Shown here in pieces: positions 32,216 to 43,165 of a stretch of DNA of 64,000 bases. Source of the DNA: Aspidiotus rigidus. Taxonomy: Eukaryota; Arthropoda; Insecta; Hemiptera; Diaspididae. The position numbers and the translations under genes were made by a program. The DNA lies in contig JAVHKY010000001.1 in NCBI GenBank assembly GCA_035079385.1, forward strand, positions 467,001 to 531,000, written 5' to 3'. The notes under the pieces are model-generated. The model was not told where the DNA came from. It was given only the letters and a program-made list of their open reading frames with translations, and searched no databases. Every line of letters starts with the position of its first letter. The stretch's first letter is position 1.

Positions 32216-32536
32216 CAAGTTCCTCTTCCTATCATATATGGCTGGATAGTCGAAATTTTTCCAAGTCCCCTAGACTTGAATTGTCTCATACCATTCCAAT
32301 ACAACAGCGAGTTCGCGCTACCTCATATTTCTCATAGAAGACTTGAATTTTCTCATACCATTCCAATACAACAGCGAGATCGCTCGTTCGCCCCACGAAA
32401 GTTGATACCTCAAAATATAGAACACCCACAATTACCTCAAAATATTTCTCATAGAAGACTTATACGACGCCAAGATAGGTAAAGGGGTAAACGAATAATA
32501 TCTCACGAACACTTGACCTAGTACAAGAATTAATAA

Positions 32537-32572
<36 letters not shown>

Positions 32573-33110
32573 ATTAAATAATTAAATATTTAAATAATTG
32601 AATAATTAAACAATTAAATAAATAAAGGCTGGATAGTCGAAATTTTTCCAAGTCCCCTAGACTTGAATTGTCACATACCATTCCAATACAACAGCGAGAC
32701 AGGGGGCGAACGAGCGGAGCGAGTTCGCGCTACCTCATATTTCTCATAGAAGACTTATACGACGCCAAGATAGGTAAAGTCTTTTAAGTCCCTCTTCCTA
32801 TCATATATGGCTGGACAGTCGAAATTTTTCCAAGTCCCCTGGACTTGAATTGTCTCATACCATTCCAATACAACAGCGAGACAGGGGGCGAACGAGCGGA
32901 GCGAGTTCGCGTTACCTCATATTTCTCAAAAAAGACTTGAATTTTCTCATACCATTCCAATACAACAGCGAGATCGCTCGTTCGCCCCACCGAAAGTTGA
33001 TACCTCAAAATATAGAACACCCACAATTACCTCAAAATATTTCTCATACAAGACTTATACGACGCCAAGATAGGTAAAGGGGTAAACGAATAATATCTTA
33101 GGAACACTTG
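32216..33110. repeat. Tandem duplication block of about 300-bp units
   Basis: The segment with ATACCATTCCAATACAACAG, CTCGTTCGCCCCACGAAAGT-type sequence and ACTTATACGACGCCAAGATA occurs at about 32270-32520 and again at about 32840-33110, with a shorter copy at 32625-32780. A TAAA microsatellite lies at 32530-32575. Short frames in it repeat with the unit. Confidence 0.8.
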
Positions 33111-33119
33111 ACCTAGTAG

Positions 33120-34533
33120 AAGCCTAGACTGAAATATTTCATGATGACCGATAAAATATAAAAGACATGGAACATGATTTTCATTTATTTGGCTATGCCA
33201 GAAAATTTAATAATACTACAATATGACCAAGTTACAAATTTTTTGTATATCTATAGTAGAAACCATCGAATCCATCAACTTTGAAAGCAGCCATGATGTG
33301 ATCAGTAAGCCGTCCCGAAAGACAATGATTTTTTTTTTGCTTTCTGTCATTTCGATGGACACTACATAAATTACCTTCCCAAGTCCCATTTTTCCTTCTT
33401 TTTCTGCTTTTCTTCTTCCGTTTCCCATTTTTTTGGGGGGAGGGCATAGCCCTCCTCTTGGATCCACCACTGACTATCACGTTACGCTTCGCATCTGTTG
33501 ATGAGCGTTTTTACCTATTCTTGCCGGCAATGCAAATACTGAAGGAACGAAAAATATGGACCTCCAAGTTAGATAAACCGTAGTTTATTCTTAATACACG
33601 TGTTTGGTGAGTCCAGGTCTATCTATAGGTCTGTCTTCCTAGTGAGACGCCCATATCATCAGCTTGCCCCCTTCCCTGGGGAAACTATCTCTCTCCTAAT
33701 AAATGTGAATTCTTCCTAGCGTAGATTCTATGACTTACTAGGGTAGAAAAGAACCAGTAACAATGTGTAGCTGATGACTTTATGGTTGATTGCGAGACTT
33801 TAGATTAACAATCCAGCTAGCCTTCCAGACGTAGCGTTATATCATTATATAAACACTGTCTTTTCTTAACAATTAAAAGTTTGTTGACATCAGATTTGAC
33901 TGATAGTAAGATTTCTATGTTGGTGTCAGGTGGAAAATAACTGAGGAGAACCTCAGATTCAGAATCTCGGAGAAGAGGATATCATTTAAATTCCGTTTCG
34001 GTGTCAACCCACAGAAGTCATGATTTTTCTTATTGCTGTTCAAGATTATACTGGAGGGTCTATGTATCCTTCCAGTCTTTTTCTTTGCTGGATGTTCTGC
34101 ATGTGATCAATGGAGTTCCATTGCCTTGAATTAGATCAAAATTAATGATCTTCTAAATCTACAAACCTATACATATGATCGATTATAAGTTATGATGAAT
34201 TATGACTAGTGGCCTTCTTCTCTGCTAGTCCGGACTTTTCCATTTCCACAAGCTTTGTGAAATGATCTAGGGCCAACCCATCGGGTTTCATTTAAATCTA
34301 CCATCATGAGAGAATCGGCAAAAACCGTGATTCAAATAATTTTATTCAGTAGCGTAGTTAAACCTTGATTTTATTCATTCATCACTCCAGAGATTGTAGT
34401 GCAAGAAGTCTCCCGAACGGATTTGAATTGAGACGCCCTCTCATAATGAGAACCGAGAAGACTAGAAGAAACTTCCTAGGGGGGGATCATGTTTCCTGTC
34501 TGAGTTAATCAGAAAGAACCCTCATTCTTATAT
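33120..34533. other. Intergenic DNA, no element identified
   Basis: Includes a short frame over a G/C-rich spot (33420-33480) but no recognisable protein on either strand. It may be old repeat sequence. Confidence 0.5.
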
Positions 34534-34667
34534 ATGTTACAGTTAAAACCCGAAATCAGTAAATTCTAAAATTCACTATAGTCAAAACTAGTTGCCACAA
34601 ATGACTTTAGTCAGAACTAGTTTCGACTAGTTAACTCTAGAATTTACCGTGACCCTCAGCGTTGGAG

Positions 34668-35545
34668 CTAGTTTTAACCACGGTATATTATAGAGGTATT
34701 GACACTATGCAAAAATTGTGTCCCACAAAATCTGGTAGTGAACAAGGAATTCCGCTAGGTTTGCAACGATCTTGGTCTCCGGTTAGCGCATCCTTCCTCA
34801 CCCCGCTAGTAGCACGGCTTTACCGTAGGTACCCTAGTATTGCTGAATTTTTCAAAGATTGTAGAACACCGAGAAATGTACCTAGAAAAATGAATATTTT
34901 TGAATATTATAGAGTTTAATAAAATTTAATTTTTCGGCCAAGTCCGAGCTCTCTACGTCAAGGGTATGCTCTACACAGGAAAAAAAACGCGTAAATATAC
35001 GAAAATATAGGTTCCGAGGCGACTAATTACTGTCCACAAAATGAACCAATTGTTATGAAATCTTTCAAAGTGTTAGATGAGTGTTTGATACTGGTCTAAA
35101 ATTAATTCAGAACTCTTGTTATTGACGATCAAAAAGTAGTACATTTTGAGCTTTTTCGATCGTTGATAACAAGAGTTCTAAATGATATTACGAGTTCTGA
35201 ATGAATTTTAGACCCGTATCAAACACTCATCTAACACTACAAAAGATTTCACAACAATTGGTTCATTTTGTGGACAGTAATTAGTCGCCTCGGAACCTAT
35301 ATTTTCGTACATTTACGCGTTTTTTTTCCTGTGTAGAGCATACCTACCCTTAATTCCTGATTTTTTTACAATCTTTTGAAAAGCAGTGATTTGCCATAAG
35401 ACTCTGTATACTATCGAAACCAGACTGACAACGCGCTCTACAAATACGTTGCGGAACAACCAGAGAACGACGGACAGTTGTTTTTATGGTGAAGATATGC
35501 GAGTGTCAATACCTCTATAATGTACCGTGGTTTTAACTTAAATAA
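34668..35545. mobile_element. Inverted-repeat element nested in the foldback composite
   Basis: GTTTTAACCACGGTATATTA and the following AGAGGTATTGACACT (34668-34703) reappear inverted at about 35507-35542 (AGTGTCAATACCTCTATAAT). Terminal repeats are about 37 bp. It encloses the piggyBac-like MITE at 34962. Confidence 0.55.
34962..35349. mobile_element. piggyBac-like foldback MITE, copy 1
   Basis: GGGTATGCTCTACACAGG at the left end mirrors the right end, and arms of about 170 bp are nearly complementary. The element is bounded by TCAA (34958-34961) and TTAA (35350-35353). It shares its terminal GGGTATGCTCT with the copy at 57748-58055. Confidence 0.75.
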
Positions 35546-35719
35546 TTTCAGGTAAAACTAGTTTTTACTAGTGAAAACTAGAATTGACTAGTAAAAAGTG
35601 AAATAGAGAAGAAATTATGATTGTCAGGGAAAACTAGTTTTAACTAGCGAAAACAAGAAGGGTGAATCCAATCAGTAAAATGAATTTCTCCCCTAGTACA
35701 AATGTAATTGCATTTTTAT

Positions 35720-36464
35720 CAAGGGTGTTGGAGGCATAGGCGTCTGGAACGAATACAGAAAATGACTCTCCGACTCCGGTTGCCTCCAGTGGACACGTTT
35801 GGAGGCGTCTTCTGACCTCCAAATACCTCCAAATGCCTCGCCCTACTAACAATTGAGACAGCGTTTCGGACGGCCGATGTGGCAGAAACGCTAGCGTTTT
35901 CTCAAAAAAAGTGGCAATTTCACGCACAACAACAGCAGATTTGACAGCGTTTCTGCCAAAAAAGTGGCAATTTCACGCGCACGCGGTGGAAACGTTGTCA
36001 GATGCTGCTCAATTGTTACTAGGGATCCAGCGCAATTACTGAGATCGGAGAAAATGCCTCCGGAGGCACTGTCGAAGAAACCGAAGACGTCTTTGGAGAC
36101 GCCTCCGAAGGCACTTGTAATGTTGATCAGTGTGACCAGATATAGCATATAGGCCTACCAGTGTTGCCAGATGACAGATGATACTCAGAAGGTGTATTTA
36201 AAACTTTGGCTTTTCTCCGAACCGAGCAGCGCTAGCATCAAAGTGGCTGAATGAGGTTTCGAGGAATAGAATACTGTTGAAAAAAGTGCCTCCTAAAGGA
36301 TCTTTGTAAGCACCTCCAAGCCTCTAGGTGGAAGCAAGGTACCTCCGGAGGCAAAATGTTCCAAGCTCCAACATCTTGGTTTAAATCCTCACCATCTTCG
36401 CCTCATTGGAGACGGAGGCAAGGTACCTCTAGAGATAAAGTGCCTCCAGCCTCCAACACCCTTG
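35720..36464. mobile_element. Inverted-repeat element with CAAGGGTGTTGGAGGC ends
   Basis: CAAGGGTGTTGGAGGC at 35720-35735 is exactly inverted at 36449-36464. The interior is rich in CCTCC/GGAGG, including several GCCTCCGGAGGC-like palindromic stretches, and holds two copies of AAAGTGGCAATTTCACGC. No protein recognised. Confidence 0.65.
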
Positions 36465-36899
36465 AATTTTTGTTTTTCACAAAGCTTGTTTGTACTTGAA
36501 TGGTGTGCGTCAATTAGTCACTGTTAGATTTGCTCCTGTAACGTTTATTGGCCGACGAATTCGTATGATATGCGGTTTAATGTGTGAATTAAGGAAGAAA
36601 AATTTAGAACTTTTTCGTATATTTTATCCCAGTGTGAGCTACTTATCCTCAAAGTTGAACAGAACTACCAAATATCTATCAATTTGGCCGAAGTATGTCT
36701 GGAAACACCATCACCTTTTGAACTCGAACAATTTCAATTCATTTCAGTCGTAACTAGAATTTAATGATAAATTCAAACAATTTTTTTTATTCTAGAATTA
36801 ACTAGTCAAAACTAGTTCTGACTAAAGTCATTTGTGGCAACTAGTTTTGACTAGTGAATTTTAGAATTTACTGATTTCGGGTTTTAACTGTAACATATA

Positions 36900-39570
36900 C
36901 ACACCTACGTCATTGGGATAGAAAAATATGAAGAATAAGGAAGTCAATTGATCTCGCTTATCAAGAGGGAGGGAATGGACCATCCCGAAGATGAGTTGGC
37001 GTAGTCGTAAACTACAAAAAGAAGAAAAGGAAGACAATTGATCAAACTAGCCTGATGTGTGATTGTTCCGTTGACAAGATTTATCTCCGCCCTACCTCGA
37101 CCTAGTGTAACCAATTGCGCTGGATTATGACTCAACAAGATCTACGAGAGAGATCACTCAAAACTTTCCTTTATTGTCAAAATCGGGCTCCTCGCGCTCC
37201 TCTCATCATAATATAATAGAGGTTTTTCGAGGTCCCTCATATAAGGATCAGGAGAATTGAAAGTTTTTGTAATTTCTTACAATTTTTTAGTGTCCCGAAG
37301 AACTGGATTGTACCATATTGATATTTTCAGCACTGCTTCCTTGGCATTGTGCATTGTTTGTCTGAAATTATAAAAGCTTCTAGTTTTAGTTGTCAGACTA
37401 CCGTAATTCTATAATTAAAAAAAAAAAAAAGTTCTCTTTGAATTAGGTCCGGAAACGTAGAACAACAATCTATAAATAAATTACAAAAACGGAATACATC
37501 CTCGGAAAGAAAATCTTGATCTTAGTGCCACGCAAATAGGGCGCTGTTTTTGACACGAATTTTTGAAACGCGAACTATAATTCAAATATTTAGATTAAAT
37601 AATTCTAGCGGATGAGATACCTTTTTTTTCAGACCGTGCAGGCGTGCATCCTAATCTTAGTCTGTACTACAAGTCACACGGAGGTTACTTACATTACTAT
37701 GTAGTTTTGCAGTATGTTTGAAGCAGGAAACCGCGACGAATTCGAAATCTACAATAATCCTGCTGGCAATCAAAATCTTTTCCCAGTAGTTGTACACGAG
37801 ATGTTCTTTTACGGTGTAGTGACGCTACTTTACAGCTTCTCCTCCTCTGCGCGTGAGCTCGACTCTCGGTCGCCGTTTGAAAAAGTCACGCAGTATTTTT
37901 GATACTCCTGCAGTTACCGATGTATGCCCTTTGCTTCACGTTCGTGTTTCTAGTATCACGTTCCGTAGTTTGCCGTGAATATTCGATTCTCTAAATTCTC
38001 GAAGAAAACGAAAGGAGGAATGCTGCTTACTTCGGTAAATGATTATTATAATTGTTTTTTAGGCTATATCTGGGGTGGGAGAGGCCAAAGATCGATCATT
38101 GTTTCGAAATTTCGAATAATACACAGTAGCCTGTATTGGATGCGCTGATTTTAATTAAATACCTGTACGGTATTTCAGACTCTTCGTATTCGACAAGCGA
38201 ACTTACTGCTTACCAATTCATTGTTTCTGTTCTTTTGCTTAACTTGTGGCCAGTTCCTTATTATACAAATGTGATAGGTGGTAGAGAAAATATTCAATAT
38301 AGGAAAAATGTATCAGCCTTAGCCAACGAATAGGTGTACGTCTTATCTTCTTTTAAAAAATACTGTGTTGTTTCCAAAAGTTTAAACCCTTGTGACGGAT
38401 ATATTTTTATATATTTTTTTTTTATTAGCGAATCTAATTTTGTTGATAGACGCCCAACAAGTGCCATTTCCGGAACTCCAAGTATACTTTTCATTTTTCA
38501 GCAATTTCTCCCTACCGTTTGATCTAGATAAAGCGATTACATCGGTGGATGCCTATTTGTATGACTGATGGCATAAAAAGAAGTTCAGAATGAGGAGAAT
38601 GATTTTGTTGATCAAACCACGTTTTATAGCCCCATTTCAAATGATTTTTTTTACAATTAAGTGATGGGAAATAATCATTGTTTATATTATAGAATGAAAG
38701 AGGTGAGCGATAGTAAACTGTAATAGCTAAAACTTTGAAGAAATTCTATGCGTTTACTCCAATATCCGTTTCCACACTGACAAATTTGATATTCTTCAAG
38801 CTTTTTGGACCTCTATTTACATTTGAAAGCTACTTTTGTCACTTCTTTTTTCTTGGTATGCAGGAATTATCACAGGCTTAGAGACTCAACAGTCGCGCGA
38901 TCTATAACTTGGAAAAACAACAATTGATCAAATGAAAATAATGTGTACTGTATAATGTAATCTTAAGCAAAGATAAAATTTCAATTTAGAAAAAAAAAAA
39001 TACATTGAAACTTACGAGTGTAAGCTTAAAAATATTTCAAAAAAACATCCACGTTCAAAAATTTTATCGAAACAACGGAAAAATTGATTTCCGCATCATA
39101 CACGCAGGTCTTGACAAATTATCAGTAATTTCCACTGACGTCATAAGCCTAGTGAGCGATGACGTCATCATCTGTAAAGAGGAAAATCTCACTCCCCTTT
39201 CGCGTGTACTCTACAAACTTTTAGCCAATGTTTTTCCTTTAATCTTCATTATCATTATTATTTATTTTTGTCGGAAGTACAAAAAAAGTAAATCACGAAA
39301 TTATAATACAGGGTAAGGACGTTAGGTGCCCTCGAAAGATTTTCCACGTATATTGACTCTGTGTTGACAACTTTTACTTTTAGCCACTGAGCTCAGCTTA
39401 CATTTATGTACTTTTTTTTTCAAACCTTCTAATTAAAAAAAATGTACATCCGGTTTGTAATGTGAAGGGTTACGACGGTCTGTAATTTCGCCCTGAATCA
39501 AACGAAGAAAAAAGAAACCAAAATTACAAAGTGGAATGGGAAAAAAAAAAAAGAATATAGATAGTAAAAA
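36900..39570. other. Intergenic DNA, nothing firmly recognised
   Basis: AT-rich sequence with scattered short frames. A frame at 39005-39316 lacking an ATG ends with a hydrophobic stretch and a basic tail but has no splice or start support. A dispersed-repeat fragment may lie at about 37190-37260. Confidence 0.55.
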
Positions 39571-39905
39571 ACGACGGCTTCCTTAACGATGTTGAACGAG
39601 GAACGCAGGGAACATGTTCTATGAGTAAAAAAAAAAAAAAAATGATACATCATATATCCAGCATTAGGATAGCCCCTTCAAGTAATTATACTTGCAATTC
39701 TTTGTACACCTATTGCTTAGCCCTTTCAATAAGCCAAATATGCAACGCTTCAAACAGCATGAGTCCCCTTTCTATCATATAATAAGAAACGTGGGTCAAA
39801 ATTTCAACAGGGAACCCGTTCTATGGGATTTTTTCGAGAAATTTGCCATTTACCGCGCGTTGTACGGCAAAAACTTATAAAAATTTCGACTCTCGAGCTA
39901 TACAG
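39571..39905 (+). repeat. Copy of the dispersed GACGGCTTCC element
   Basis: Begins ACGACGGCTTCCTTAACGAT, continues with GAACGAGGAACGCAGGGAAC and TGTTCTATGAG, and ends in the monomer motif AAATTTCGACTCTCGAGCTA. It is related to the copies at 8575, 62138 and 63700. Confidence 0.7.
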
Positions 39906-40560
39906 GGTGGGGCAGAAAGATGTTACCAGTTAAATGGGAGTTTGCGCTAAATCTGTCGTAGCGCGAAAACGCAAAACGATAGACGTAAACTTTAAATGTA
40001 CAAATTTTCTATCTCAAATTTATCTTTAATTTGAGCCACATCCGAAGTTTCTACGACTTTTCTGAGCTGAGTTATGAACCAAAATGTGCCGAAAATTCAC
40101 CAAATCGTCAGGGTTCCCAAAATAGGGCTTGAAAATTAATTAATTTACAGTATTGAACTGAATTTCGAAAATTTTGATAATTAAATTATTGTTTCTTAAG
40201 TGAATTTGGACGGGAAAAACGAAAAAAATAGTAACAAAACCCTAAGTATCACCAAAATGGGTTAATGGGCCCAAAAAGGGTATAAATTTCCCCAAGGTGG
40301 AAAATCGTTCAAACTTTTGAATTGTAAATCGATTTTTAAGTGGAATTTCGCACTGAGTCCGAAAAAAATGCTGAAATAATACTTCGGAGCACCAAAATGG
40401 GTTGATAGGCTCGAAGAGAATCAAAATTCCTCCAAGATGAATAATTGCGTAATCTTCAAATGTTATTTTTAATTCTGGAGTAAATTCTTGCGCCGAGTCC
40501 AAAAAAAATACTGAAATGGCCCTAGAAGATCTCCAAAATGAAAAATCAAAAATTCTCATT
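39906..40560. repeat. Degenerate tandem repeat, period about 140-150 bp
   Basis: CACCAAAATGGGTT recurs at about 40250 and 40390. GAGTCCGAAAAAAATGCTGA and GAGTCCAAAAAAAATACTGA recur at about 40345 and 40496. Copies are diverged. No gene. Confidence 0.6.
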
Positions 40561-40579
40561 CTGCAGTAAAATTGTTGAT

Positions 40580-41960
40580 TCAGGGGATGGAAAGAATATC
40601 GACAAGTTCGTCTTCCGTCGAGTGCTTGCGGAGTGAGAGATGGACTAGCGTCGGGTGACAGATCCGAAAGAGGAAATTGCGGAAATTCTCCTCATTTGGG
40701 GATTGGAGGGAGACGACAAATTCATCTTCCGTTGAAGGTTCGCAGTGAGAGATCGACAAGGGCTCTGCGTAAGATTAAAGCGAGAAAAATTGCGAAAACT
40801 CACGTTATTTTCGGCAAAGAACGCAAAGTTAGTCTTCTGTTGCGTGCTTACAATGAGAGATCAACTGACGCCCTACCAATGAGCGAAGCGGGCCAAACTG
40901 CAAAAACTCCTTGATTCAGGCAATGGGAGGGTACCGCGAATTCGGCCTTGCTCGTGTTGAGCGATCAGCTACAGCTCACCGCGAGCTCATGACGAAAGAC
41001 CAGCTTCACAGTATCGTTCCTTCCTTCGTGGGAATCTATGAAAATTTTCTCGCATCCGATTGCCTCCGTCAAACCCAGGGCATTGATCGTTCTCTCACCG
41101 CGAGCTATAATGAAGAAAGACGAGCTTCACCGTATCATTCCTTTCCTCGCGCGAACCTACGAGAATTTTCTCGCATCCGCCTGTCTCTATCAAACACGGG
41201 GCCTCCATCTTTCTCTTACCGCGAGCTCATGACGAAAGACGAGCTTCACAGTATCGTTCCTTCCTCGCGCGAGAGTACGAGAATTTTCTCGGATCCGGTG
41301 CCTTATCGAACGTAAGGCCTTGATCGTTCTCTCACGGCAAGCTTAACGAACAACGGCTCGGGATATCCTTCCAGCACTGGCTGTAAAAACGAGAATTTTC
41401 TTGAATTCACCTGCCTAGATAAAACGGGGCTGTTACAGTTCTCTCCTGGCGAGGTCCGCGGTACGTTTTTCACCATTGCCCGAAACAATGAGAATTTTCA
41501 CGTACTTACCCAATTAGATCAAACACAGGGCTCCAACTGGTCTCTTACCGCGAGCTCATGGCAGACAACAATTTTCCTAGTACCCTTCCCTACTTCGCGG
41601 GTCTCCACGGGAAATTTTTCGGATTTATCCACCTTTATTGAACAGGGGTTCTTACCTGATCTCTCACCGCAAGCTCATAACAGAAGACAATCTTAAGGAC
41701 ATCATTCCCTTCAGCGAGTGAAGCCCCCGAGCAATTCCGGGCATTCGTTTGTCTCAATGAAATACTGAACTGTAGCTGATATCTCATCATGAGCCAGACC
41801 AAATTCGCGGTATCATACCTCCCATTTGCTGAATCTAGGAGTTTTTGCACTGCTTCAAACATAAGTGGGAGTTTCATCGCGGGCACGCAACAGAAGACCA
41901 ACTTTGCGGTATCATACCTTCCTTTGCCTCGCACTTTTTCCCACCCGCGACCAATCTTTT
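40580..41960. repeat. Tandem array of about 120-bp units with an orientation switch
   Basis: From about 40930 to 41960, units with CTCACCGCGAGCTCATGACG and GAAAGACGAGCTTCACAGTA recur near 40975, 41094, 41217, 41333, 41541, 41661 and 41781. From about 40585 to 40915, three units run in the opposite sense (TTCGTCTTCCGTCGAG, GTGAGAGAT). Frames up to 141 codons here follow the periodicity and are not genes. Two related units lie near 51985-52160. Confidence 0.75.
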
Positions 41961-42599
41961 GTTCTCGCGAAGCTCGATTTCTATGAGAACCAAATGAAAT
42001 TGAAAGGACTAAGCGATTTTCCAAATTGGTAAAATTGTCATCGTTTTTGGGCACTTGCACACATTTTGGTGCTTCGAAAAATTATTCAACAGTCTTTTTT
42101 TTTTACAACTAAGCACACATTTAAGTTGGCAAACGGGTGTAAAGGGCAAAAAGGAGATATATGTGGTAAGAATTTTGATAAAATATTGTAGGGGAGTCCA
42201 AAAAAAGTCTGTAAATTGTAATTATAAATTTCCGATTCAGGTAATTTGACAACGTGCATCAGAGACGGGTGGGAATTAGATTCTCAAGATGGAAGTATTG
42301 GGAGGAAAGGCAAATGTCTCCTCCTCACAAAGAATTTCAACGTGACACGTTGTTCGAAATAATTTTTGCTAAAACTGTCCCGTGTACAACTATGCTTAAA
42401 AGGATTCAAGATATCAGGTTGTAATATGAACAGACTTGCACAGATCAACACTATACTACGGGTTATCATTCCTCGATATTCCTTTAACACCTACCCGGCC
42501 TGTAGTGTGGATCAGTGCAGCCTAATATGGCGCGCAAAAAATTCCGGATACTTAATTGTCAGACCTCGTAAATCAATTCGATCCTTGTCGACCATGGCC

Positions 42600-43091
42600 C
42601 CGTGACTGGGAATACTCATGAATGTAGCGCTAATGTTATGAGAATGTAGATGATGTTGTAGAAGGAAGCGAATGTTAATGATAGTAGTTCAGGTATTATA
42701 GTTGTACGGCGGTTCTGTAATTGCATGGAGAGCAGTAGGAGAGTCTGAAGCAATGACTATTTTGTTATGAGAATGATAGGAGAGAATAGATTGGAAAACG
42801 AAGTTGAGAGCCATAAAGATAGCAAGAAGTTCACAGTCGTGAAACGAAGAACCGGAGCGAATTTGGAAATTCTTTGTAATTTCCGAGAGAGAGTCACCGC
42901 AACGGAATGTCATCTTGGACCTATCGGTGTACATCATACGGAATCGTGGCATTTGGTTGATATAAGTTCAGGAAACTGAAGAGGACGAGGTATACTAACA
43001 TTGTGTTCAGGTGAAAAATGTCTTAAGGATAACGATGAATGAATAAGTAAGTAAATAAAGAAGATGGTTCTGCACACCGTATGAATTAAAT
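42600..43091 (-). pseudogene. Older LINE remnant: RNase H end
   Basis: The frame 42689-42952 reads MYTDRSKM near its start, CELLAIFMALNF in the middle and IVIASDSPTALHAI near its end. This is the pattern of an RNase H domain (TDGSK, E, SDS) as carried by Jockey/I/R1-type LINEs. Flanking frames are broken. The matching reverse-transcriptase end lies at 47380-48060 beyond the inserted younger LINE. Confidence 0.7.
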
Positions 43092-43104
43092 ATATTTTGC
43101 TTAA
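43092..43104. repeat. Target-site duplication of the two-ORF LINE, left copy
   Basis: ATATTTTGCTTAA is identical to 47367-47379 and abuts the element's TTA-repeat tail. Confidence 0.85.
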
Positions 43105-43165
43105 TAATAATAACAGCCTTTATTTCTTGTATCTTTTTTAACAATCATAATAGTGATATATTTTG

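Larger units (their letters stand above)
34534..36896. mobile_element. Foldback composite element with TIRs of about 105 bp
   Basis: The left TIR (34534 to about 34645) and right TIR (about 36792-36896) are almost identical inverted copies, starting ATGTTACAGTTAAAACCCGA and containing many ACTAGT-centred repeats. Three smaller inverted-repeat elements lie within it. No transposase is recognised; an 85-codon frame at 34662-34919 has no known match. Confidence 0.75.

Noticed and set aside
33530..34530. Possible LTR or copia-like fragment
   Set aside because: No paired direct repeats, primer-binding site or pol motif could be found.
39005..39316. 103-codon frame with a C-terminal hydrophobic stretch and basic tail, resembling a small membrane protein
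   Set aside because: It begins at a TTG without an ATG, has no convincing splice acceptor in the right phase, and matches no family I recognise.
41635..42060. 141-codon minus-strand frame, and 134-codon plus-strand frame at 40911-41315
   Set aside because: Both lie in the 120-bp tandem array and repeat with it, so they are periodicity artefacts.
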